Positions 1-10,038 of a stretch of DNA of 40,983 bases are shown here, piece by piece. Source of the stretch: Seminavis robusta. Taxonomy: Eukaryota; Bacillariophyta; Bacillariophyceae; Naviculales; Naviculaceae. Each line of letters opens with the position of its first letter. The first letter of the stretch is position 1. Below the pieces are notes generated by a model that ran no database searches, was not told the origin of the DNA, and saw only the letters and a program-made list of their open reading frames with translations. The stretch is taken from contig CAICTM010000974.1 of assembly GCA_903772945.1 (NCBI GenBank), positions 1-40,983 on the forward strand, in the 5' to 3' direction. The position numbers were made by a program, and so were the translations under genes.

Positions 1-1118
1 ATGACTGAGTCTTTTGATGAATAGTCATTGAGACGGGTTCTCCATGACCGCTAGTCATACTAGGTCGATGGTGAAACATCGCGCTAGATATTTAGCTCGG
101 TGGAGGATTCCACGCTACTAGAAAAATGCTAGACAGAATCTTCCACGCGTTCCGTTTTTGGATCGTGGAGTGAGTAGGATTGCTACCGACCTACTTATCA
201 CACTTTACATCTCCCGCGGGAGTTCAGTCTACGATCCTTTGATTTGGGATCTCTCTCGTTGATTAGTTTTCATACTTTCTATCCTTTCATACTTTCATTC
301 TCTTCAAACTCAAAACACCTCGAAAGATCTTTACATAGCTTTTTAGCGTAGTGCATTTTGTTAACAAACACAATGGCTTTCAGCTACCCTCAAACTATTC
401 CTCTCCATGAAGATTGCCAATGACGCATACACCACTTCGATGTCAAGCTGCGTGACAAACAATCCTTCCTCTCATCGGCCTCGATGATTAATGCGAAATC
501 GACGATTACCGCTCTAGCCACCTACAACTTCGCACTATTCCAGCAGATTCTACGCGCCAGTACACTTCAGGACCAAATACATCAGTGGTCTGAGACTCCA
601 CGTCAGACATCAAGTTGGCCTGACGTATGGAGAAGGCTATCGTCGGGCTCGCCAATTGCTACGCCTGACGACTCAACACAACCTCCTCAAGGGGATGACT
701 TCTAGCTCTGCCTAATGAGCAGTTACGAATCTAACTGTGCAGGCCACCGTGAATTAGTTGGAAGGCCTTTGCGCCATGATTGCAGTCAACGCGATTCCTC
801 CACGCGACTACGTGGCGGTGAAACGAAGCCACTTTCCAAGCAGTTTCCAGGCTGCTGGAACGGAGCAGCTCAGCCTGCTTTGGACGACGCTGACATTACG
901 TTTGCTAAATGCCTGTATGAAAGCGGTCTGTCCCTAAAAAAAAAAAAAAAAAAAAAATAGGCATCTTGAAAAGCAGAAAAGCTTCATGCGCCGCAAAGAT
1001 GCGTAGCCTGCTGATATGTCTAACTCGGGCTTATGTAACAACCTAGTCGGATGAAACCGATTGACCTCCTCGTCTTACCACCTTTTGGACCCAACCAAAC
1101 GTTGAACCATGAGAAGCA
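1..1118. other. non-coding left edge, probable mobile-element debris
   Basis: No convincing gene is seen. Two short open frames (484-705 and 715-960) have no recognisable motif; the second ends in poly-lysine only because it runs into an uninterrupted tract of 22 A at 936-957. The tract could be the 3' tail of a retroposed sequence or a simple homopolymer. The first 360 bases look like the end of a long terminal repeat followed by a leader, but no second copy is in the window, so this is a guess. Confidence 0.4.
936..957. repeat. A22 homopolymer
   Basis: A pure run of 22 adenines directly followed by TAG. It is compatible with a retroposon tail, but no target-site duplication or retro-element frame could be tied to it. 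Confidence 0.9.
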
Positions 1119-2270
1119 TTGACATTGTTTTCATGGGAATTCCACGCTCTCGGTGAACGAAGATGGACAAAACGACTTCGATCCTTTATCAGCTACCTAT
1201 TTGGAGAACATGTTATCTCTTCTTTTCCGAGTCGAACTCAAACCCTATCTAGGATCGAGTCGCGAATAAGGCTAAGAGCCGTGTATTGCATTGTGGAGTC
1301 AAACGAATTCGAAAGAGTGAAGCACGTTCTTGAGCGCCGCTTGAGCCGTGAACCAAGCAACAGAGAAATCCTGAAAGAAGCTAAGGCTACCATCCCAGGC
1401 CCTGAAGACTTGAAAGAGCGAATTGACGCAGTGTTCCGATATGTCAAGTTTAATGACTGCATGGTGGAGCTTTCGGAGCTGCAGATTGATGCCACTCCAA
1501 TTGGTGGGCCCATTGACCGGGAGGAGCAAGGAAGGAAGCCAAAGCGTTTTTTGAAGCCAATGACGGCAGCCGTTCGCAACACCATCACCAATCTTCTCGG
1601 TCATGTTGGCCAGGGGTGTCTTTCGGATCCACCCGCGGACAAGGTGAAGATTCATCGCGTCAATCCAAACACGGACAAGGCCTTCACAGCTCGCTCCACT
1701 GGTACAAACGAAGTGGATAATAGGGCACTTAATCGGTTGTTGAATTCGGCAGTTGTGGGCATTGCACGTGCTGAGAGAGTTTTGTCTGACCATTACGAGC
1801 AATCCAATCTCAGGAAAAGGGTGAGACGTCTTGGGGAGGAAGAACCTGTATCATGTCGTCTGGACAAAATGTTGCTTCTTAACTCTTTTGCTCAGTCATG
1901 TGGGTACGAGAACAAAGATCTTCCGGCTCAGGGCATAACAGCTCCACCACAGCTCCCTTTCGAAGAATTCTTGGGGCTGGACTTTGAATTGCCAGACAAT
2001 TTCAAGCCAGCTGAAGCCTCTGTGCAAGATTTGGATGATGACCAAGGCGAGGAAGGATTGGCAGATTTGGCGAATATGATGCTTGGCGAAGATTGGTTGA
2101 ATGACGAAGATGTGCCTGTGGATGCAAGTCAGTTTCAGCTTCCAGCTAATCTTCAAGATGACGCGTTCGATCCCATTGGTCTACAGGAACGACACATTCC
2201 AGTTGACGTTGCGGCAACTCTTCCATCGATTCGAGCTTATGAAACAACACTGGAAGCTTACAAAAGATGA
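1119..2270 (+). pseudogene. transposase-like gene remnant, C-terminal half (frame 1)
   Basis: This open frame of about 383 codons lacks a usable start: an in-frame stop lies at 1110-1112, the frame opens with TTG, and the first in-frame ATG is at about codon 115. This suggests that the N-terminal part is lost. The middle carries a GTNEVDNRALNRLLN stretch followed by a helical segment ending SDHYEQSNLRKR. This resembles the helical region after the DDE core in several eukaryotic transposases (MULE- or KDZ-like), but no catalytic DDE triad is visible. The last 100 residues are acidic and hydrophobic (FEEFLGLDFELP, LANMMLGEDWL). It overlaps the next frame by the four bases ATGA, shifted by one base, so the two may have been one protein. 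Family assignment is an inference. Confidence 0.4.
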
Positions 2271-3100
2271 CTCGAGGGCAGCCATGGGTCCCTTTCAAGG
2301 CATATGATAGCCAGGATTCAGACGATACGGATAAGGCCGAGGAAGAACTCTTTCAATCCATGCGTCGTGATTATTACAGGTACAGTACCAGTCTGTACAG
2401 TGCCAGAGGATATGGACGGTTTTCGGAAAAGTGGGATATTGAAGTGGCCAGGCGTTTCATGCGCCGAATGGAGCAAGCAGATGCCAATGACAACACTGTT
2501 CTTGTTAGGAGGAAGACGCCCAAGCAGTTGCAAGACCACTACGATGACTTCATTGCAAAGATCAGGCGTACTCATTTAGTTTCGGCAAATGACCCAGCCA
2601 TGAACGAGCTAGATGCAACACTTCGAAACAATCGCAGAAACCGTCAACCAACGCAACAAGCAGAGATCGTTCAAGGCATCCAATACAACCAAATGTTTGG
2701 CGGACAGACACCTTTCGGAACCCCAACGGCATTGAATACCAACATCGCGGCCAGTGGTATGGTTAATGCACCGCGTGCAAGCCAACAGATGGCCCCATTT
2801 GCACTTCGCACGGTTAATCCCAACCAAATCGCAAGGCCCACTACTATGAATCCAGTCGGTCCGAACTACCGCCGCAACAAGTACTGCGTTAAGTGTGGAT
2901 ACTCCAAGAGGCTTCACGGGCAGCTCAAGCATGTCTTTGGTTTTGGATGCGACAGCAACTGTGGCCATGAGCAATGCTCCAAGTGCGGTGAGCGGGTGGA
3001 ACTTCACAACAACCCACAGCGAGTCGGTCCATACTGCCACAAGGCAGCCTTTGCCGGCAGCTCTTTCTATGATTGGTACAAGGAGCCAGTGGAGAACTAA
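2267..3100 (+). CDS. Myb/SANT-like and zinc-finger protein, probable transposon-encoded (frame 2)
   Basis: The frame starts with an ATG that overlaps the stop of the upstream frame (ATGA). Residues about 48-95 have the spacing of a Myb/SANT-type helix set (FSEKWDIEVARRFMRRM, then RRKTPKQLQDHYDDF). Residues about 205-255 form a Cys/His-rich module (CVKCGYSKRLHG, then FGCDSNCGHEQCSKCGERVELH and a last PYCHK), which looks like a zinc-binding domain. Together they suggest a DNA-binding tail of a transposase or an accessory protein. Its tight overlap with the transposase-like frame supports a mobile-element origin. It could be a separate reinitiated product or the C-terminus of one frameshifted protein; the sequence alone does not decide. 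Confidence 0.5.
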   Translation: MTRGQPWVPFKAYDSQDSDDTDKAEEELFQSMRRDYYRYSTSLYSARGYGRFSEKWDIEVARRFMRRMEQADANDNTVLVRRKTPKQLQDHYDDFIAKIRRTHLVSANDPAMNELDATLRNNRRNRQPTQQAEIVQGIQYNQMFGGQTPFGTPTALNTNIAASGMVNAPRASQQMAPFALRTVNPNQIARPTTMNPVGPNYRRNKYCVKCGYSKRLHGQLKHVFGFGCDSNCGHEQCSKCGERVELHNNPQRVGPYCHKAAFAGSSFYDWYKEPVEN

Positions 3101-3137
3101 AGAGAACAACAACAAAAGAGAACAACAACAACAACAA
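3101..3137. repeat. CAA-rich microsatellite
   Basis: Two short blocks of AGAGAACAACAACAA-type sequence directly after the stop codon of the preceding frame. It is simple-sequence DNA with no further signal. Confidence 0.7.
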
Positions 3138-3198
3138 ATTAGGATATTATATGGTACGTATTCCCATTATCTGGGCCGCCCGCTATTTTCTCGCTCGC

Positions 3199-3816
3199 TC
3201 AGTCGGAATGAACCTCATCAGGTGTTGCTCCTCCACTGTTCGCAGTGTTATGATAGTGGTGTAAAACCCAAAGTCGGTTGTCGGCATAACGAATGCTGGC
3301 TGTGGCCAACTCGAAATAGTCCGTAGTGCTCTCATAGAGATAACCAAAGTAAACGGGCCAATATTCCATCTCCTGTGTTTTATTAAGCCCGTCGATGTAG
3401 CTGTATTTGGTCTCGATATGGAGGGTAATACAGTCATAGAAAAGCTCCTTCCTGCCAGCAATGCTGAAGATTTCGGGGTTCGCCAAGTAGTACTCGAACA
3501 TGCCCAAAATGGATTGCTCCCACTTAGGATCAACACCACGGCCCCACCATTCCATACAGTCAAGGACATCACAGTAGTCAGGGGGTAGCGGAAGATAATT
3601 ACCAGCGATGATACCCTCTTGCAAGAGGTCATTGCGGATGCACGAAGCTGGAAGGGCGAACAACTTGGTTGGACGGTAGATAATTCCAGTTGGCGATGGA
3701 CTCTTCAAGAGCACCCACCTGGTACGAAAGGAAGAACGGGTCTTTTTCAACTGGTTAAAGGGGAAAACATCCCCTTTTGCCCTGACAAAGGCTTCGAAAG
3801 CTTGCTGATTGTACAT
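3199..3816 (-). CDS. hypothetical protein, about 205 aa
   Basis: The frame is open further upstream from a TTG at 3864, but the first ATG is at 3816 (product begins MYNQQAFEAFVRAKG). The protein is rich in aromatic residues, especially Tyr and Trp (for example DCMEWWGRG, MFEYYLANPEIF, EYWPVYFGYLYEST). No signal peptide, membrane segment or known domain is recognised. It is convergent with the transposase-like frames, about 100 bases away, and may be a second gene of the same mobile element. I do not recognise the family and assign no function. Confidence 0.45.
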   Translation of the reverse strand: MYNQQAFEAFVRAKGDVFPFNQLKKTRSSFRTRWVLLKSPSPTGIIYRPTKLFALPASCIRNDLLQEGIIAGNYLPLPPDYCDVLDCMEWWGRGVDPKWEQSILGMFEYYLANPEIFSIAGRKELFYDCITLHIETKYSYIDGLNKTQEMEYWPVYFGYLYESTTDYFELATASIRYADNRLWVLHHYHNTANSGGATPDEVHSD

Positions 3817-3864
3817 GGCAGATTTGAATTTGGATTTCAGCGAAAAAGTGAGCTTTAGATTCAA

Positions 3865-5051
3865 AGGTGCAAATTCGAGAGAGGTACGAGGATTCTACGT
3901 GACACTCCTACTAGAGCATTGGCCAATTAGAATGCTCGGTTTGGTGCTAGCAACGTCGGTGCAACTTGACTGTGGACTTTAGTGTACTGGCACGGCCTGC
4001 TTGCCTTCTCCGGACGTTGGTGCGAAAATAATCACTGTGGCAATTGTACTGTTTCGATTCAAACCTCGCTGCACCTCCACCCTGTAGATCTCGCTGGCTT
4101 ATTATTTAAATTCTAACTCTGTAGGCTACTGTACATGTACACTCCAAACTCACATATAAGAAAGCTCGAAATCCAGTACAGCCCCGGGCCTTTCTCACCT
4201 GTAGCACCATTTTGGCCCCTCAGATAATTTCTAACAGTACAAGCCAATTTCAGCATAGAAGACTTTCTTACTATACTTCTCTAGCTACGGTAGGTCAAAC
4301 AGAGCAGGAAACCCCCAGTGCACCTGGGGCCTTTTGGTCCAAATTGCTCATCAGGACTTGTAAATTGGTTTGGATCAAATAAATAGAAATGGTGATCCCT
4401 GTCCCTGAGGCAGAAAATTTTGCAGATTTAGTCACAAGTTTGAAGTAGTTTCATGGAAACGGCCCGAAATCGCGATTTGCACCAAATTCGGGTTTATATT
4501 TGTGTTTCAATTTTGTATTTGTGTTTCGATTTTATATTTTGAATTCGGTCTAATATTTGTGTTTTGGCTTGATGTTACTAGTTAATTACCATAGTAATTT
4601 GGTTTGGTTTTATATTTTGGTTTTATATTTGGATAAAACCAAGCCTGGATGAGAGCTCTGGCAGCAAGACTGCCGAGGTCAAAGGTATAGATATATTTCA
4701 TGGAATGGCAGTCACTCTTGCCTTTGCCAGCGGGCTCGTCAATCTTACTTTGCGACAGAGTGATCAGTAAGCAAGTCAAAAGGCTTCGAAGCAGTGTGTG
4801 TTTTGAAAACCATGCATTCAACTGTGCTGCTACTGGATTGGTGTCGCCTTGCAACCGGCTAAAGCACGAGCACTATTTTGGCCGGGCGGGGTCCAGCCTT
4901 GCTGCAAAACCTATCGAGTGGAATGATGAATTCCTACTAGAGTTGAAACTGGTGGGGGCCCGGAATAGGCACTGTATCTGGTGATTGAGTTCAAGACGGA
5001 CTTCAGAAAGAGTGTCTGGTAGCCTTTGACCAGTTGTCTCTTGATGAAGAG
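3865..5051. other. non-coding spacer with AT-rich repeated words
   Basis: No gene is supported. Between about 4490 and 4640 short words such as TTTATATTTGTGTTT and GGTTTTATATTT recur with variation, giving a low-complexity AT-rich patch. The open frame at 4700-4984 has no coding signature that I can see. Confidence 0.5.
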
Positions 5052-5056
5052 CCTGG

Positions 5057-5341
5057 AGCGGTGGGGAATGGTGGATTTTCCATAAATCCGCGAGTTTCGC
5101 GGTTTTCGCGGATTCGCGGCAGCCACAAAACCGCGACAAAAACGCCACCTTTCCGCGAGTTTCGTGGTTTTCGCGGTTTCAGTCCTGAGTTGCGGCAGTC
5201 AATTTTTTTATGTGCACAGACTACTGGACTCAAAACCGCGAGTTTCGCGGTTTGCTCGCGATTTTCTCGCGACGTCCTCGCGGAATACCGCAAGTTTCGC
5301 GGTTTTGGCCAATACAACCAAATCCACCATTCCCTACCGCT
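5057..5341. mobile_element. MITE-like foldback element 1 (CGCGAG family)
   Basis: This 285-bp element has 22-bp terminal inverted repeats, 5057-5078 (AGCGGTGGGGAATGGTGG...) against 5320-5341, with one mismatch. It is flanked on both sides by the direct 5-bp repeat CCTGG (5052-5056 and 5342-5346), which fits a target-site duplication. The interior carries four same-orientation copies of CCGCGAGTTTCGCGG, itself a palindrome around GTT, or variants of it, starting at about 5088, 5153, 5236 and 5288. It encodes nothing credible; open frames across it are repeat artefacts. The superfamily is not identified. A 5-bp duplication would fit few families (Transib is one). Confidence 0.75.
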
Positions 5342-5346
5342 CCTGG

Positions 5347-5691
5347 AAAGTGTGGCAAAAGTTGAATTGGCAATGAAAACTGTTGAATTTCCAGCCGGAT
5401 TCCACTTTTCAACAGTGTTGAATTTCAAAAGTGTTGAAAAAAGTGTTGAATATTATTCAACACAGTGTTGAATATATTCAACACTTGGTTCAACAGCAAT
5501 TCAACAGTTTGCTAGTTATAATGGTGCATATCTCAACACTTTATTCAACAGTAATTCAACAACTGTTGAATCTGATTCAACAGTTTTTTCAACAGTTGTT
5601 GAATCAAAATTCAACACTTTTTCCGGTTTCAACAGTTACAAAGTGTTGAATTCCCCTCCTCCCTCGCCAAATTCAGCTTTTGCCACACTTT
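5347..5691. mobile_element. MITE-like foldback element 2 (TTCAACA family)
   Basis: This 345-bp element has about 25-bp terminal inverted repeats beginning AAAGTGTGGCAAAAG (5347-5371 against 5666-5691), differing by one mismatch and one extra T. It is flanked by CCTGG at 5342-5346, shared with element 1, and at 5692-5696. The interior (about 5380-5650) contains about 19 exact copies of TTCAACA or its complement TGTTGAA in both orientations, often paired as TGTTGAAT with ATTCAACA. It has no coding content. Confidence 0.78.
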
Positions 5692-5696
5692 CCTGG

Positions 5697-6822
5697 CCTC
5701 CTCAGATCGTGTGTAGATCCTGACCAGGTTTCCATTTTCCAGATACTAGTAGAAACGCCCGGTGGGCGGCCTGAATGGGACTGGATGGCTACCGGTATGC
5801 ATATAAAGAGTTACAGGTTCGTTGGTTTCTCATGATTTTAGGTTGCGTCGTCTATCTGAAACCAGACAGGCCTAAGGCAGGCAACTGTCAATGGTATCGT
5901 AGCAGGATCTAGGCTGCTGTTGGCCTTGTTCCTTCTGAGTGCGGGTCGGAGAGGTTGACCTGGTTGTGGGAATGCAGTGTGAAGGCTTCATGTCGTTGTT
6001 GTGCAAGGTTGGTAACGATCTGGCAAAGGATCGATTTGAAAGAAGCTGCTTCGCGTGTGTGCTTCTCCTCCCATCTCGCTAGAGGGTCTGCTTCTCCTCC
6101 CGCGATTTCAGCATTTTCATCGTTGTAAATCCTGACATCCCATGTCAAGGTCACTTTGCACAGAGTGGACGTCGTCATTTTGCTGTGTATGGCCGTGCGG
6201 CAAACATACGGCCACATCCTAACAACATCGTCCTTACGGAGGCCCCACCGAGCAGTGCAAGCGCCCGCGACTATAGTCAAACAGACCTACGAGTACCGTG
6301 TCTGATACCTTTTCTGCACTGCCTGACGACACTAGATCTATACAGGAGAACTGGCTACGAGTCCAATGAGGCGATGAACATCGACTGGAAGCGACCACCC
6401 TCACACACACACACTTCATGGTGGATTATTGTTACAGAATGGTTTCTACACATACATCCAACAGGTGGTTCAAAATATGAGAGCCAAAATGTGTCTTGCT
6501 GAGTGAAAATGGTGTAAGTTGCGTTTGGAAGTTGCTTCATACAATTGCTCTGGAAGAGGGAAGTCAGGGAGGAAGGAAGTCAGGGAGGAAGGAAGCCACT
6601 GAGGAAGGAAGCCAGGGAGGAAAGATGTGTGGAGTGTGGAGTATAGCTTGGGAACATAAAGTATGCTCAAATAATGGAAGTTCTTGAAGGGTCTTGTGTT
6701 GTGTTTCGCATAGTACGTATACAAAATGTATATTTTCGTGTGTGTCACGAGATCGGAACAGCTTCAGGGAGAAGGTGCAGTTCGCGCCAAAGTCCTTGAA
6801 ATGGTGAAATTTCGGAGAGAGC
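5697..6822. other. spacer without a supported gene
   Basis: The only longer open frame is on the minus strand from an ATG at about 6216 down to 5909. It has no recognisable motif, and I leave it as an unsupported possibility. A short minisatellite lies at 6559-6622. There is no other structure. Confidence 0.4.
6559..6622. repeat. 16-bp minisatellite, four units
   Basis: Four consecutive 16-base units of the form GGAAGTCAGGGAGGAA, the later ones with substitutions (GTC to GCC, and one unit with CACTG). It is purine-rich on the plus strand and lies downstream of the minus-strand gene that ends at 6823. Confidence 0.85.
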
Positions 6823-8529
6823 TCATCCCCACTTCATTTTCCATCTGGCACATAGTTGGACATAAGGGCATGCTGACTGCCGAGGAGGTTTGGGTATGAG
6901 TGTCCCTTGCATCCTTCGCTGACGACGTAGTGCCAAGAACTGCATCTTCTTGAGACCCACAATGACAACGATAACTTGCAGTAACCCGATCAAACCCATG
7001 GGAGTATTCTTGGCCATTTCCAGGCGCTCAGAAGGATCCTCAGGTTGATTATTCAAATAGACTCCTGTCAAGTACGCGAACGCTAGTGTGGAAGCAATCC
7101 AGATCCAGAGTCGTCTTCCCTTCTTTTCGTTGGGACGACGCCGGTTTGCTTCAGAAGCGGCGACAGCACTAGAGGCAGTTGCGGGAGTGCCCAAAATGCC
7201 ATTTGCAACGCCCAAATTGCGATGACGTGCGTACTGAGGGCGTGTTCCCGTTTTGGAAAATGATTTATCCAGGGACTTGGACCAGGATGAGATACTGTCG
7301 CCCAGACTGTCTGCCCCGGTGCTGGTAGAATAGATGGATGCCCCGCTATCCAGCCACGAAGCACTGGCATAAGAAGAATGGGCCATTGACTCATCATCAG
7401 AATGTCCAAAATGTTCGGAAAGAGATTTTCGCCCACTAGGACCTCCTCTAGCCGTTCTGCTGCGTGGACCGCTGCAGGTACTACTGGTGCTCAGCATGTT
7501 GTGTCCGTTGGGGGCCCCTGGAGTGGGGATATTTGCATTTGCCTGCGCAGCTGCACTAGCTGCCTTTTCCAGAGCCCTTTGCATCATTTGATCATCGTCG
7601 GTTGTGCCTTCTTCATCATGTTTCTCCAAGATATGGACCGAATCTCGAGACCTGTGCTTGCTGTTGCTTCTCTTTCGGTCCTTTTTGCGTTCACTGTGTT
7701 TGCGCATCCTGGGTGCCAACGGATTGTTCCGTCTCAGTAGCTTGGTGAAGCGTCTGTTGGTGAGGATGGCTTGACTGAATCTCGCCACTTCGGCAACAGT
7801 GTAGTCATTCGGCATGGCGACTAGGATTTCTCCTGCACAAATATTGGCACACTTCAAATTCTTGCCAGTTCCGGCCGCTGCCGCAGATGCCGAAGCCAAC
7901 ACGGTCAAATCGGACAATTCCTGTTCATCCTTTGGACGACAAAGACCCACGTATTTCTGAGATCCCAATGCCAATTCTGTAGCATGTTGTGGGATGAGCC
8001 GCAGGATGTCTCCAATGGTAGTAATAGCGGATGGATACACCAGTTGAATTAACTCGAATGTCTTGGTTTTGGGCTCCAACAGCAACACAAAGATTTTGGT
8101 CATTTCGGCGGCAACAATTGGCGGTGGCCTAGGCGGGGCTGGCACAGGAGGAGAGGAAGCAATCCCCGACGAGCTCGATGGCGATGACTTCTTGTACGAA
8201 GAGGCTGTAGCGGACCCATTGCAGACTGCTGGGTCGTCTTGTACTGCCGTTGGCTTGCCCTTGGTGCTACTGGCATTTGAATTCCGCCTCATTGCCAGAG
8301 CCACCGAAGATAGAGACGCCTTTTGCATTGCCGCTGTCATTCCTTTTTTACCTTGTGTCAAACTGTACCGAAGACCCGCAGTTGTTGCCCTAAGCGTTTG
8401 ATTGTACTGACGATCCGACGAGGTTGCAGTGATCGGAGAACGAGGACGGGCAGCAGGAGACGAGTAATGGTGATGATGGAAGGCGGCGGTGTGCTGATGG
8501 ATCAATCTTCCCTCAACAGAGGAAGTCAT
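6823..8529 (-). CDS. two-TM membrane protein with conserved N-terminal globular region
   Basis: Single-exon frame of 568 codons from ATG at 8527-8529 to TGA at 6823-6825. Residues 1-142 are low-complexity, rich in Ser, His, Ala and Pro (including PPVPAPPRPPP). Residues about 143-262 form the only globular region, beginning TKIFVLLLEPKTKTFELIQL and ending near FTKLLRR. Its alternating strand pattern recalls a ubiquitin-like or similar small alpha/beta fold. Residues 263-470 are basic then Ser-rich and disordered. Two hydrophobic segments follow at about 474-492 (LWIWIASTLAFAYLTGVYL) and 511-526, joined by a short loop, then a basic tail. The layout suggests a tail-anchored hairpin protein with a large cytosolic N-terminus. 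I do not recognise the family; function is unknown. Confidence 0.75.
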   Translation of the reverse strand: MTSSVEGRLIHQHTAAFHHHHYSSPAARPRSPITATSSDRQYNQTLRATTAGLRYSLTQGKKGMTAAMQKASLSSVALAMRRNSNASSTKGKPTAVQDDPAVCNGSATASSYKKSSPSSSSGIASSPPVPAPPRPPPIVAAEMTKIFVLLLEPKTKTFELIQLVYPSAITTIGDILRLIPQHATELALGSQKYVGLCRPKDEQELSDLTVLASASAAAAGTGKNLKCANICAGEILVAMPNDYTVAEVARFSQAILTNRRFTKLLRRNNPLAPRMRKHSERKKDRKRSNSKHRSRDSVHILEKHDEEGTTDDDQMMQRALEKAASAAAQANANIPTPGAPNGHNMLSTSSTCSGPRSRTARGGPSGRKSLSEHFGHSDDESMAHSSYASASWLDSGASIYSTSTGADSLGDSISSWSKSLDKSFSKTGTRPQYARHRNLGVANGILGTPATASSAVAASEANRRRPNEKKGRRLWIWIASTLAFAYLTGVYLNNQPEDPSERLEMAKNTPMGLIGLLQVIVVIVGLKKMQFLALRRQRRMQGTLIPKPPRQSACPYVQLCARWKMKWG

Positions 8530-8997
8530 TTCGTCTCTTCCTTTTGATGACGATTATTCCGAAGCTTCTACACTTCGCGTTGTTCCTCTTTTTCGAATGT
8601 CGAGCAGCAGCTGTTGGGAGTCTATTGAATAGCCTGGGATGGTTCAGAAGATGGATTGCTGATGCAAGTCAAGTCAGGTTTTGCTGCGTAAACAACGGCC
8701 AAGGAGCGTTTTCCTCCTTTTAGAGTTGGCCCGCGCCCATGCCTTCTCTAAATATGATCGACTCACTCGACTCCTTCATAAGACTTTTCTAAGTAAAATT
8801 TTCGCCAGATCTGCCAATTTCGGAATGACGTCAGTAGAGCCAGAGCCACAACATGGGCTCCGTACCATCAGCTATTGCCCTCCGGAGCATGCAACGGTAC
8901 CAGCCACCACCCATTCTACTACTCTAGCTAGAGGAACGATCCCACAGCGAGAATATCTCGCTGTTTCCCAGTACATGTATGTTCCACCCTGTTGAAT

Positions 8998-9109
8998 GAA
9001 TCGAATCGAATCGAATCGAATCGAATCGAATCGAATCGAATCGAATCGAATCGAATCGAATCGAATCGAATCGAATCGAATCGAATCGAATCGAATCGAA
9101 TCGAATCGA
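8998..9109. repeat. (GAATC)n pentanucleotide microsatellite
   Basis: About 22 uninterrupted copies of the pentamer GAATC with no substitution or indel over about 112 bases. Because 5 is not a multiple of 3 and the unit has no stop in any phase, reading frames stay open on both strands (RIESN and FDSIR peptide repeats). These are artefacts. Confidence 0.97.
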
Positions 9110-10038
9110 CTTCAAGGAAGGATGGAAGGATCGTCTTTTTAAAAAAATTGATCAACAGTACAGTACGGTGTACAACAGTACCACCACGCAACGCTCTAGC
9201 TAGCTAGCCAGTATTAGTAGGTATCATAGCCAGCTAGCCAGTAGGTACCAGTATTAGTAGCTGGCCAGAGCTGGTGCCTGGTGAGTATTTGGTGGAGCTC
9301 TGTTGATATCTAACTGGCATGTTGAATCTTCAGTCTCTTTTCATGGGTAGAGGGTGTCGTACCTGGTACCGGCGCCACTCACGGGCTCTCTTTTCCAGCA
9401 ATACTACACTGTGTAGACTAGCTAGGAACGTAACAACACCCATGGGATACAATGGAGTAGCTAGAATACCATTAGAATAGTTGCTTTGTTGGTATAGTTG
9501 CTTTCCTGTGTTTCTGCTGCCATTGCCTATCCAATACTCCAATACCTCTTCAATAGTCCAAGGTTCATAGGCTCATCTTGCTGGTGCCACTGTCAATTGT
9601 TGCATTTCCTTTTATCAACCCTTGATGCTGTCATCATCTGTATCCGTGTCACTGTCGCTGCTGTTGCTACTACTACGGACTGGCGCCGCGCATGAGATTC
9701 ATAAACTAGCACTTCATTGGTGCCACCAGCCACCTTCATCATCAAAGGTCCTCTTCTTCATTGGTGGAAGCAGGAGAGTGCATTTGCAGAGGCCTTACTT
9801 GCTCAAATGGATGCCGCCTTTGAGTCGGACTGTGATGAGCAAGAGCACTTATCTATTGCTCATCACCGTCCGAATCCAAGCCAGCGTCCATTTGAGCTTG
9901 CAAGGCTTCTGTTGCTTTGCTGCTGGTTTGCCACCACCATCATCAATTGTGCTTTGGATGGAATCATCACCCTCCGATTGGTTTGCCACCATCATCATCG
10001 GTGCTCTTGCTTTGGATTGAATCATCACCACTACTATC

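Noticed and set aside
5034..5471. Protein-coding gene across the CGCGAG region
   Set aside because: The frame lies over an inverted-repeat element and its peptide is made of the repeated word (RFSR, RGF).
9000..9110. CRISPR array or telomere-like repeat
   Set aside because: There are no spacers, and the unit is a plain 5-mer without telomere character; it is an ordinary microsatellite.
8924..9207. Long open frames on both strands over the GAATC array
   Set aside because: They exist only because a stop-free pentamer is repeated; the peptide repeats RIESN and FDSIR are not a gene.
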